A stretch of DNA of 64,000 bases from assembly GCA_036346395.1 (NCBI GenBank), contig CM070598.1:4571517-4635516 (forward strand), written 5' to 3'. Origin of the DNA: Hsuehochloa calcarea (lineage: Eukaryota > Streptophyta > Magnoliopsida > Poales > Poaceae). The notes beneath the pieces were generated by a model. It was given only the letters and a program-made list of their open reading frames with translations, ran no database searches and was not told where the DNA came from. How positions within the stretch are numbered: position 1 is the first letter of the stretch; each line of letters begins with the position of its first letter. Shown here one piece after another: positions 32,200-43,376 of this stretch. A program made the translations under genes and the position numbers.

Positions 32200-34560
32200 C
32201 ACGTACTATCGACACTCTTCGTGGCTCAATCCCAACGATGTGTGCTGGGCACACCAACCGCTCAAAGTGAATTTGATCTATCATTACCTGTTTGGCATTT
32301 ATTTTTTGCTCTCTTTTTTTCAAGCTGCTACAGAAAGAAGGGGAAAAGGATAGGCACTGTAGAATATCAGACAGGTGAATGTTTTCCCGGCCCGAATATA
32401 CGGTAGCGAATAAATAGCTTACACACCTCTTGCACGCATGTTAGTTTGCTATTATTCAGGTCATAAAAGAGTGACATTCTAGAATACATCAAAACAAAAA
32501 TAATTTTGACTGGACTTCTTATTTCGAATGTAGAGTTTGGATTTATGATAACTTTTATAATATTTTAAATTTATGACTTTTTATAAGACACGGTGATAAA
32601 ACGAAGTAGTCACAGTGACATATCGTTGACTTTCAAGTAACCGGAGGGAGGGAGTAGCTAGAACCAGTGGTATACTGCGTGCATTACGTATGGTACAACT
32701 TACCTCCAATCATCTCAATGCTATACGTAGTGCGTGTATATCTTTCTTGAGTAATGAGTTGGCTTTCGAGTAGTATTGGGCTGGATAAATTGTAGAGTGC
32801 GCAGCAAGTACTTTCAAAATAAGTCAAGGTTGAGGTCCAATCAATCAATCATGCATCCGCAATCTTGTCTTTCTAATCTACTCGTGATTAATAAGGAAAA
32901 TACAAAGTAGGCGATATATGTGGTGCTCACTGCATACACTCCTTCCCATTTCGTTTACTTGGCATTTATTTTGGACCAAAATTTTCTTCGATAAATATCT
33001 TATGCTTCACTGTTCCCCATATAAACTATTCCAAAGTTCAAACAACCCCTATTATCCCTAGCTATGTTCGTCTATTTTGCTATCTTGTTTGACGTACTTA
33101 AGATATTATTAGAGGGTATTTTTTGTCGTATCTCACCACCGATACAAATCTTCTTAATCTGTGTAAACGAAAACGGATGGAGAATTTTAATTTGCAACCC
33201 AAGAGAGAGTACGCATGTGACGATCGATCAATCGTGTCAGTGTTTTGGCATCAGGTGGTTTCCTGATCGAGCTATGTTAATTTACTCTCCTGTGTTGGCC
33301 TCATGGCCTGCCATTACTCCGCTGTCCCCCACATCCTTAAAGACGATCGACACATGCATACATCTACATCGACCCCTATCCACGGCATATACTTTCCGGG
33401 AGACCCGCCGCGATACGGCATTGATGGACCGGGAATCGACCGAATCCGACCTCGAAATCTCATGGGCACCCCATTCACTTGGAGGTGTACTTTCGGTTCC
33501 GGTGATCTCTGAGACTGAGCTCATTTATGTATTAGGGCAATGTTTATTGCTTTCACCGTTCAATTCAAAATAAACAAGCAAAGGCCAAGGAAGGCATTGG
33601 CAGCGCATCCACGTCACACGCAAAGGCCCTGGCCACGTGGGCCACCGACGACGCCATTGGTCCACCTGTCGGGCGAGGTCTCGGTACATGCGGCTGTAGC
33701 GCAGTGGTTCTAGCGTGATCCCCCGGTGCCTGACGAGGGCAAGAGACGCCATTTATGAGTTGGCAGCGGAGAGAGCGGGGAGAAGAGCAACACGGGTTGT
33801 GCTGCCACTCTACCGCCACTACCACTGGTAACGCAAGGCTACGACGAGCCACGGGTCTCTGAGCTGCTGCTCTGAGGCAGGGGCCGTCTTAAATTTGCGG
33901 CAGATGCAGCAGCAGCAGGGCGGGGAGAGAGAGGGGGCGATGTAAATGCGGCTGCAAATGCACCACCGGCTCGGTGGTGCGCGCGGGTTGGCGCAGCGGA
34001 CGGCGCTGGCCGCTGTGAACTGCCCACGCGTGGCAGCATCGTACCCGTCGGGGGCCATCATTCCGTTTGGCCCGCCTTGTAAGATAAGATCGGCTGCTGC
34101 ATGAGCTGAGGCGCAGCAGCTGCAGCCAACGAAGGAGTTTGATTGAAGCCTCTGCCTGCTCCGCGAAGCACCGAGTAACGGCTGGTGAGCAGCTCAAATT
34201 CGCCGGTGGGATCGCTGGAACTACTGACCTCCGTGTCTTGTCTCGCCAGGCGTGGAGCTAAGGCTTTCCCAAGAGTAGATGTAACCTTCCTCGTCACTAG
34301 AAATGAAGAACAACTTCCAGTCAGCGCCAACACGACGGCATACAAGTCACCGTGTCCTCGTGTGAGGATTGGAAAACACCCCAGCGAGGCAGCGAGTCGT
34401 CGCCGTCTCTTGAAACACCGAAAACAAAGCCCCTCCAGATGCACATTCGCTCAGACGCTCAGTAACAAAACCTCGAAACATGTCTTAGTGTACTACGTAC
34501 GTGCTAGATCATTCTGCTGTATCTCACTTTCTACGATCATTATTATTTAAGTCTGAACTT
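32200..34560. other. intergenic region with Stowaway-like remnants
   Basis: A Stowaway-type terminus, CGGAGGGAGGGAG followed by TA, lies at 32643-32656, and the block ctccttcccatttcgtttact at about 32939-32959 resembles a left terminus of the same group. 33560-34450 is GC-rich with long frames on the minus strand (34058-34444, 33819-34061) that I cannot match to a family; they may be composition-driven or an old gene fragment. No tRNA could be confirmed. Confidence 0.35.
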
Positions 34561-34846
34561 TGCTTCCATAAACGATCCCCAAAATGCAGTCACAGACCGT
34601 CTTCTATCTAGCAAGCAAACAACAAAGGGTTAAAATCCAAGCTATACATGCATAGCGTCCAAAAATACACGACACTTCAACCCACTGACCCAGTCACCAT
34701 CCAACATTAAGCAAACCTGACAACGTAAACACTCAAGCACCGTGACCGCGCCAGAGCACACGCTAGATAAAATAACAAAAGACCATATGTTTTTCCCCGA
34801 AGCAGCAGTATTATAGGGGCAGTTGAGTGTGATCTCAAGTCCGTCA

Positions 34847-37800
34847 TTACTTGCATTTGAATCCATGGCACACGGACAGGATGATGATAAGAATAAGCGC
34901 AATAATTATGCCAAGAACAATCAGCTTGATCTTCATGTTTTGTAGCCACATCTTTCTCCTTACCTGTGTTCCTTGCTGCCTGAAATCTTGAGCCTGCATG
35001 CCCACACCATTAAAAACCTTAGATCTCACTATTGTCAGACATATTAAATTGCTCAAACTTTATGGAACTTTCTGCTCAAACTTGAGTAACAGTATCAGGT
35101 TATCCTTTTGCACTGCCTCAAAAGTCACTACTAGTAAGCAACGTTTCGGCCCGGCCAGAACCAGCCCGGTGCTAAGATGGTCCACATGTATTAGCCTGGA
35201 GGACAGGACTTCAACATCAAACGTGGGACACCACTTCTGAATTCTGATGCACAAACTTAAAGCATCAACATTCAAGTTTACTTCTTTCTTATTGCAAGTC
35301 AACAAGGCATCAACTTGGAGATATGCTTGGTCATTACACTAAAGAAGGAGAAAATTAGTACAAGACTAGAAACCCCTCTTGATGGAAAATGTCAGTAAGC
35401 TTTATCGCTACAGTAAAGATTGATTACTAAAACACCACGCCAGGTTTCATTAATATATTCCCCACTGATTCAAGACCGATTTTCACTGGCAGTAACTAGA
35501 ACAAATAAAGAGGATGTTATCAACGCGCGCGTGCGCGGGGTGGGGGGGGTTATAAACTGTCAAACTCTGGTATTTTGCTACTTGTTATAACACATAACAT
35601 GACAGAACTGATTCCAGTCAACACAGCCATCCTAATACCACGGCTGAGGTCCCCAGTAGTTTGAGTATATCAAGAGCATCTATCCCAGTAATTATTCGGT
35701 GTACCAGTGATTGACCTATAATGAAATTATGAAACCCATATCCAGCTTAATCTTAATCGCGTCACTTGTGACCTTTCTAGTTTCTAGGCTCTTGCTGTTT
35801 ACAGATATTTTGGGGCCTGGGTAGGGAAATCAACTGTATTGTCTGGGTAGCATATATAATAACAGCCCCAAAAAAACATAATTGAATTACAATATCAAGT
35901 ACAAATAGAGGTGGCCAAGCCGGGCCGGGCCGACCCGAGGCACGACACTGTTAGCCCGGCCCAGGCACGACACGATAGTCTGGGCTGTGCATAAGCCTGC
36001 ACAGTACCGGACCGTGCTAGGCACGACACGACCTCAGTACAGCCCATGTGGCCCATGGAGAGGGGAGGGGAGGGGAGGGGAGGGAAGGCAGAGGGCAGCG
36101 ACACGGCGAAGAGGCTACTGGCGCCGAGGAGGGGGGGCCAGTGCGGGCGCGGAGCCGAAGGGAGAAGGGAGGAGCCACCGAGAGGAGAAGGGGAGGGTGG
36201 GGAGGCGGCGGCCGACGCTGAGAGAGAGAGGGGAGCCAGGGGAGGCGGCAGGGCGGGGGTCGGCACGGAGGGAGAAGAGGGGGCGGGGGAGGCGGCGCGG
36301 TGCGCCGACGCGGAGGGAGGAGGCGTTGAGGCAGTGGCAAGGCCGCGTGCAGCGAGCGAAGGGGTGGGCGCACGGGCAGGGGGAGGCGGGTAGGCCGAAA
36401 AAGCACGATGGGTCGTGGCACGGCCCACGACCCGAGCGAAGAATGCCCGTTGGGGCACATTTAGGCACGGTGGGTCATGCCCGACACAGCCCATTTGTCC
36501 CGTTTAGCCTGTAACATTCGGATTTTCAAAAAATTCAACCATTTTTTTTACCGTTTGGGGCTTTTAAAATAGCAAAAAAAGCCCAATTTTTTTTCTATAA
36601 ATAGCCACCATACCCCCCCTAATTCATCACCCATCCATTCCTCAATCTCTGTTTCAAATTCTGTTGTGCAAATTTAAATTCCTTCGGAGATAATTTGGCA
36701 AAATTCAAAAAAATATGCCAAATTTTGGAAAATTCAAATTCCGGCACCAAGTTAGCAAAAGAGGTACAATACTGTTTTTTCATATTTTTATTGTTATTAT
36801 TTGTTATGCTAAGGTGAAAACAATAATAGTGTTTGTTTCGATTTTGCAGCTTTTTATGGAAAATTACGATAGCTTTGCTATTGGTGATTACGGACTTTCA
36901 CCGGAGGAAGTTGCATCCATAGAGGCTACAGCTCGAGCTAGCACGACACGGTACGAAAGGCCGATGGGTCGTGCCTAGGCTGGCTCGCCAGCATAGCACG
37001 GCCCGTTTACCTTGCGGGCCAGAATGGATCGTGCCTAAACGGGTTGTGTCAGCACGGGCCCGTGCCGGGCGGCCCATCTAGCCACCACTAAGTGCAAAGC
37101 AAGATAAAGGAATGCGCAGGCACCTGTGAGCGTAGATTCTCGGTCTTGTCAACAAGCAGTTCGATCTTCTCTCCACGATCGAGAACCTACATTTCAAAAA
37201 GGATTGAAGGATCAGAAGCGCTCTTTAAAGATGTCCCACAATTTCGAACCGTATACTTCGTAGAGCTAATCCGCAAAGAACAAAGATGTACCTTTTCAAT
37301 ATTTTCCATCATAACACCTTTGACTTCTGAAACTTGTGCTTGCACTTTAGCCAGCTTGCTTATCTCTTCAGGGTGGTCAACACAATATTGCATGTGTTCT
37401 TTAAGTTTTGATCTACAGACAGTAAAATATTCACCAAAGAAATTAGTAAAATGAAGAATCATATCTTTACCTAGTATCACACTGGCAACAATACAATACA
37501 TACCCAAACTCTCGGTTGAGGCTGTTTGCTGCAGCAGTAGTAGCTTTCCCACCACCATATCTTTTTGTGAAGTCGTCCTTAACCCTCTCCAAGAAAGCAA
37601 TGGGAATTTGTCGCCCGGCTGATTCAACAGCAACTACACAGTACGCTGTGGGGAAAAAAGCAGGGATATTAGACAATCAATGTCATCACATTTTAACTTA
37701 GAAATGGGAAGAAATGTAACATAGTGTTCCCGAGTAATATTTTGACCAAGGAGAGAGACCAGCACTATCTCCATTTTTTAGAAAATTTGATAATGGTGCC

Positions 37801-39317
37801 ATGTTTGCATAAGTGAAGGCCATATACAAAAATCAGCTACTTAACAAGTTTGGATGTTAGCCCCTGTATTGGAAGATGCAGAATTCCACCATGGAAAAAA
37901 TAAAATAAAAACAGTAACCGGCAATGTTAAAAAAAATCCCTCTAAATCACCTTATCGTGTCTTCTATTATAGTTTCAACATTAATCTAAATCACATGCCA
38001 TTTCTAAAGCTACAACAGAGCATGTGCTTCAACAAAAAAGGATGGTGCTGCTGCAAAGGCAACATACGGTTAACCAATTCATTCAATCTACAGTTCAACC
38101 AAAGCGGAGCAACTATGTGATTTAATGTTGCATAGAAATTGTGCACGAAATAATCATTGGCTCTTAGGGTGCTCACACAATCAATGCTCGGTATCTCTTG
38201 CAGATGTAAAAATATTATTTGCAAGCTGCCCTTACATAATAGACCACCTTATATGCACCATAGTAATGTGATCCCCTATCATACGAAGGTGGACTTTCTA
38301 TCACACCAATCACTCAGTATTAATCATCTAAAAAAATCTTAGTATTAATGAATTTAATTTATCTCTGATGACAACATCTTCTTCTAACCAAGTAAATGAC
38401 ATAAGGTGTTTCAGCTATGAAAACTTAATATGAAATTACACACAACACTACAACATAGTAGCTAAGTGATCGCTAATTTCAATCATCAGAATCAGAAAGC
38501 ATAAAACACATTGATACCTTTATGTTACTTCTTAAATGATTAAGGGGTGTTACTTATTCGGAAACATCGCCCTATCACCATGCATAGATATGTGTTGACA
38601 TTTGATAGGTACGCCTAGCTGTAGCAGCACACGAAGCTCACTATCAATTCCGTCTACTAAAAATAGCAACAATATCTAGATGCAGCACCATGGACTGGTA
38701 TTCTTTTACTGCTGCTATCAGCTATTGTTTTGCAAATAGTCAGCATACCTAAAAAACAACTCTTGCACCCTCTCCCCCGTAGGATTAAACGAGCAACGAT
38801 TCAGTACATACCACATTACTGACACCTCGAGAAGTATTACCAAACCCGAATTGCAATCAATACCCAGCAGTGGACCAAATAGAGTGCAACTGCGAGGACA
38901 TTTTCCCGCACGAACTTCGCATAGCATCACGACGCCGACCAACAACTCGATCACCCACGCTAATCAGAACGGCCTAATCGCGTGTCCAACAAATCCGCGA
39001 GATCTACACCCAACCATCCCAAATCGAGCACACAAGGAATCAGATCCACACAGATCGGATCAGATCCGCAGCGAATCGAACGGGGGAAAGCGATAATCGG
39101 ACGGGACCGGACGGGCAGAGAACTCACTGAAGCCGTCTTCTACAAGGTAGTTGAACGTGTGGCCATCGCAGTTGTAGGTGAACTTGTTGTTGCTGGCCGG
39201 GAGCTTCATGAGGCACTGGGAGGCGATGGTGGTGAAGTTGCCGGTGAACTCCGTGAACTCGGCCAGGACGACCGTGCCGCGGGCCACGAACGCGTAGATC
39301 AGTGACTGCTGCCCCAT
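34847..39317 (-). CDS. VAMP721: R-SNARE of the VAMP72 group (VAMP721/722-like)
   Basis: Vesicle SNARE for secretion to the plasma membrane and cell plate. Five exons on the minus strand: 39317-39128, 37645-37504, 37412-37292, 37186-37124 and 34993-34847. All phases agree and give 220 residues, the normal family length. The longin domain starts MGQQSLIYAFVARGTVVLAEF and includes NNKFTYNCDGHTFNYLVEDGF, then TYCVVAVESAGRQIPIAFLERV. The SNARE motif runs from about QAQVSEVKGVMMENIEKVLD to DKTENLRSQAQDFRQQGTQ, with the zero-layer Arg in LDRGEK. The C terminus is a membrane anchor (KIKLIVLGIIIALILIIILS) followed by VCHGFKCK. Intron 4 is about 2.1 kb because a hAT element was inserted in it. No lesions; this is the best-preserved long gene in the window. 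Confidence 0.97.
35906..37090. mobile_element. hAT deletion derivative in VAMP intron 4
   Basis: A 1185-bp element flanked by 8-bp repeats agtacaaa (35898-35905) and agtgcaaa (37091-37098), differing at one base. Termini are TAGAGGTGGCCA and the complement of TAGTGGTGGCTA. Subterminal regions carry many gggccgtgc/gcacggccc type repeats. It retains a TATA box (tataaatag, about 36596-36604) and, near 36849-36960, a frame MENYDSFAIGDYGLSPEEV that looks like a transposase N terminus, after which the element ends. Hence it is non-autonomous. 36050-36400 is an almost pure purine GC-rich tract (gagggg repeats). Confidence 0.8.
36849..36977 (+). pseudogene. possible hAT transposase first-exon remnant
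   Basis: Frame starting MENYDSFAIGDYGLSPEEVA, acidic, in the position expected downstream of the element's own TATA box; it is cut off after about 43 codons by the element's terminal repeats. Similarity to hAT N termini is an inference from memory of that style of sequence. Confidence 0.35.
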
Positions 39318-40260
39318 GGCCTTCTTCTCCCTCCCTCGCTCGCCGCCTGTGGAGTTTCGCCCGCCGGTGATGTGGGCCTCGCCGCCGGTGACGGGGGCGG
39401 AACCCTAGGGCTAGATCTCGGCGAGGTGGGAGGTGGGGGCGCGAGGAGAGGGGAGGGGGAAAGGTCGGTTTCGCTTGGTGGAGTGAAAGAAGGGGAAACG
39501 GAGGGGGTGGAAGTAGAAAAGAAATCAAATTTTGGTTGGTGAGTTGTTCAGATAGGTCCTTGACTATTCTTCTATTGGGTGTAAGATCCTGGTGATGGCA
39601 TTTTTGAAGATACCGGTGGAATGGTGAATGGTGATGGCTTATTCAACCTAGCCGGGTTTTCTTTGGGATCAAGCAACTAGCTGCCTGGTCGAACTCTGGC
39701 CAGTTGATCTCTAGTTTCTACCGCTTTGATCCATTTTCCATTCGCTTCAGTCTTTTTTATAATGTTTAAGTTTTATGGGATTAGGGGTGGACCCACTTAG
39801 GTCTAGGGCTGGATTAGCTGTTTTTAGGTTGAATTTGTATTTTGATGATTTTTTAAAAGATTTTTTATGTATTTTTTAATCTAAATTTCGGACTATTCCT
39901 CTAACAGCCCGAGATCTAGCTCCGATCTGCTTGTAATGGTATACACAATAGTGTAGTATTATACTAGTTTTGAGGCTCAATTTATCGTGATACTTTAGTT
40001 ATCACAGTCGTAAGAATTGAACTTTCCAACGAACAAAGACGGAGGAAAAGGCTTGACAATGTTACTCCATTAATCTGCTATCTCTTCTTCAAAAGGTGTA
40101 GCATCCATTTCGAGGGCAGGGAGGTCACATCTGGCTTATGAATACGGAGTAATACAGCTTGACAATAAATTGTGTTTATGTAATGCCAAGCAAAAAACTT
40201 TGTTCGATGTTACCAAAGAGTAATTTACATCAATAGGTGTGCACCGTGCCTAAGCATAAG
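39318..40260. other. VAMP promoter / 5' UTR and intergenic sequence
   Basis: 39318-39530 is GC-rich and probably holds the VAMP 5' UTR and core promoter (minus orientation). The rest has no named feature. A long minus frame 39528-39124 that overlaps exon 1 begins with TTG, not ATG, and is not a credible upstream ORF. Confidence 0.4.
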
Positions 40261-40266
40261 AATTCT

Positions 40267-40606
40267 TTTTTAAATAATGTATATTAAAAAGAATTTCAAA
40301 AATAAATAGTCAAAAAAATATATTATAAAACTAGGCCTTGTCGCCAATTGAGATAGCGACCGGGTGTCACCCATGGAACATGATCATGTCACCAATCCAG
40401 CTCTCTGTCGCCAATTCAATTGACGATAGAGACTAAATTTCTGAATTACTCTTATCTAAAGGGGCATGTGCTACTGGAGAAGTCCGTATCACCAATTTAA
40501 TCGGCGACAAGAGGCTATCGTCAATTCAATCGACGATAGAAGTATAGTTTCGTTAAAAAAATTAACTATTTATTTTTATAATTCTTTTTAAAAAATATTT
40601 AAAAAA
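40267..40606. repeat. fold-back MITE-like element with internal palindromes
   Basis: Terminal arms ttttttaaata...taaaaagaattt...aaaataaatagt on the left are mirrored on the right as actatttattttt...aattcttttta...tatttaaaaaa. Nearly identical 13-bp flanks, cctaagcataaga (about 40250-40262) and cctaagcacaaga (about 40607-40619), look like a long TSD. The interior holds several copies of the motif tcgccaatt(g/c)a in both orientations. Possibly Mutator-like, but class is uncertain. Confidence 0.6.
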
Positions 40607-40829
40607 CCTAAGCACAAGAGTGATCTCGTTCTCAGCAACAATGGATGTTACAACCACATTCTCTTTCCTAGGCAACGTTCTTGAAGATAATACTACATGT
40701 GCTATCTTGTGATTTTTTTTTCCGAAATGGCACCTTTTCGACTCGTATTACCATAAATAGCCATCTTTCAATTTTATTTGCAAAAATGGCCACATACCGC
40801 ACGGCTACCATGCGGCACCCCATCCCCTC

Positions 40830-41740
40830 CCGCCATGTCGCCTGCATAACAGCTGTGCGGCAACCCTTAAAAAAGATTTTTAAAACCCACCGTGTCTGTA
40901 GTTGTTTTTGCCGCACGGCGACCGTGTGGCAACTATCGTAGTATGCTGTTGCCGCACGGTGGCCGTGCGGTAACATTGTAGCATTTTTTTCCTTTAAAAA
41001 ATATTTATGTATATTTTTTAAGAAATTTTAAATATAGAAAATGAGTTTAAAAAATTATGATTTTTTGTGGAGGCTCCTGACCTAGTATACTTGCTTGTAT
41101 AATTTTATCAAAATTTTATTTGTTATGAATTTTTCTGATAAATTTATTTAAGTATATTGTTTGTAGGAATTTGTAATATAGAAAATGAAGTCCAAACATT
41201 ATGATTTTTTTTAATGCTCCTTACACAGTAGAATGTGTAATGTTTTTCGGAATTTCATATGTTCTAAAAATGACTAAAAAATAGGGTTTTGAGTTTCAGA
41301 AATTAAGGTTTCATGATTTCATATGACTTAGATTGTGTGAAGTTTAGTACCATTGTGTACGGAGCCTTTAAAAAAATTATAATATTTGGAACTCATTTTC
41401 TATATTAAAAAAATCATACGAATAATATATTTAAATGAATTTTCGAGAAAAATTCAGGACGGATAAAGTTTTGAAAAAATTACACAAGTACACTAGGTCA
41501 GGAGGTTACAAAAAATATAATTTTTTGATCTCATTTTTTATATTTAAAAATTTGTAAAAAAAAGTATACATAAATAATTTTTTTTTAAAAAAAAGAAAAA
41601 AAGGGGAAAATACTACGGTGTTACCGCATTACCACCGTGCGGCAACACAACTACATGATGTGGTGGGTTTTTTTCCTATTTTTTAAGAGTTGTCGCACAA
41701 CGATTGTGCGGCAATATGCGACATGGCGAACGTGGATGGT
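40830..41740. repeat. long fold-back inverted repeat, about 0.9 kb
   Basis: The left arm (about 40840-41250) and right arm (about 41355-41730) are reverse complements over several hundred bases. Matching blocks include gctgtgcggcaa, aaacccacc, tgccgcacgg, tttatgtata, atagaaaatga, cctgacctagt, gaatttttct and aacattatgatttttttt. The loop is about 100 bp. GC-rich gccgcacgg motifs sit toward the outer ends, AT-rich DNA in the middle. No coding capacity; a transcript would form a near-perfect hairpin. Confidence 0.85.
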
Positions 41741-43170
41741 GCCCGAACAACACCCCTGACATGCCAATGTAGCCATACTAATGCACAGATTTACTATAGC
41801 AAAACACTGCAACTACCGACATTGGTCTTTGATTTTTGATTGAATGGTGGAAATTGCTTCTAATATTTATACACTGTGGATTATCTTCATTGACTAGTTT
41901 AATGCAGATGATCCTAATCCCATATTGACATTCTTCTATATGTTTTCAAAACGATACACTGCAAGCTTTTCTTGGAAGTTTTTCAGCATGATAAATTTTG
42001 TTTGTTCTTTTTACCATGTGTGTATATTATGTGTAATTTGGAAATTCTGAACACCTTGTGGTTATTATATTTTGCTTTACTTTCTTGCAGCCCCAATAGT
42101 AGCTCATTCATGTCAGCGTAGTCCACTGTACTGAGCACAAACTAGTCGATTGTCCTACGAGTTTCATTTAGAATCCAATCCCTTTAAGAAAGACATAAAC
42201 TATTTGAAACATTCGCATTGCCCAAAGTCACGTGTCATGTGTGTAGTATGGTAGTTCATGCCTCATTAATTTTGCCCAGCATGGTTGTGCTTTTTAAGTT
42301 AGAGTTAGATATATATATATATATTTAAAAGTTCAGAATGGAATAAAAACACAAAATTCAATATATACATTACGATACCTTTGGTCTTTAGACGAATCAT
42401 TTGCACGAAGGATTATGCATGTCATCCCCACTTTTGACCTCAATATCCAAAGGACGAGTTCATCTATAGTCCTTTTTTCCGCCATCTAATTTTTGCTTAT
42501 CATGTTCAATATCGTTTATTACTTATCTCTCAACCGACCAAACTATGCAAATCATGGACGTAGAAAAGTATCATGGACTGCTTTCCTCATCACTTAATCC
42601 TATGTTGGTTGCTATATTGCCCGCTGCATGAAAACAGGGAAAAAGTAACAAAAACAGAGAGGAGAGAGAGTTAAGAAGAAGTGATGAGATTGACACGTGG
42701 AATCGAGGTGATGATGTGGCAGCCAACACGAGGAAAACCGTCTTAAAGATGTGATTTGCATAAGGCTGATTTGCATACTTTTGATATTTGATGGACGAAT
42801 TCTAAATGGTATTGCTGATGGTGGAGGAATTTAGAGTCCAAAAAAAGTTGAGGAACCACACACTTACTTTTTCCATATCCACGCAGAACTTATGTTTATA
42901 TTAAGGAACATACGTTGTTACAACTTCAGTAACTTTGTATTACGTGACATCAAGAAATAAAATACTGTCATCATACAGACCTCTCAATTTTTCGCAGGTG
43001 GTTGCCTCTCCGGCACAGCAGCTTGTGTTTGACAAGTCAGACCCCAAGAGCGGCGCAGAGGTAGACTCGACCACACCCAGCTCCGCCTCCGATCCACACG
43101 GAGTAGATCCAGCCCCACGTCGGCCAAATCGCCAATCACCGCGTGGCCAAATGCCGAGTCCCCATTTCTT
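41741..43170. other. intergenic region upstream of the bHLH gene
   Basis: Mostly AT-rich and without recognisable genes or repeats; an AT dinucleotide run lies at about 42310-42325. The last few hundred bases are promoter of the bHLH gene. Confidence 0.4.
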
Positions 43171-43173
43171 CGC

Positions 43174-43180
43174 TATTTAT
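43174..43180 (+). promoter_or_regulatory. possible TATA box of the bHLH gene
   Basis: TATTTAT in cgctatttatttctcc, about 200 bp before the start codon at 43377, in an otherwise GC-rich promoter. Confidence 0.45.
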
Positions 43181-43376
43181 TTCTCCACGGCTCCCCTCCA
43201 GTCTTCCCCGAGCTCTCTCTCTAGTCTCCCCTGCGCAAGTGTACAGTGCCACTGCGAGCTCTCGACCTCTCCACCCGATCTGATCGCCTCCCATCCATTC
43301 CATCCCACCCCCTCGCATGTGCCCGTGAAATCCTAGAGCTCCACCGCGCCGCCTCGCGAGGTGCTTTGCCGCCGCC

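Noticed and set aside
33064..33573. 169-codon + frame
   Set aside because: No homology I can recall, no promoter, and it crosses likely Stowaway-related sequence.
33680..33720. tRNA-like A box (tagcgcagtgg), possible tRNA gene or SINE
   Set aside because: No matching B box or cloverleaf follows within 80 bp.
35895..36494. 199-codon Pro/Ala/Ser-rich minus frame
   Set aside because: It is the complement of a purine-rich low-complexity tract inside the hAT element.
39124..39528. 134-codon minus frame overlapping VAMP exon 1, a possible overlapping upstream ORF
   Set aside because: Its first codon is TTG, not ATG, and composition alone explains the open frame.
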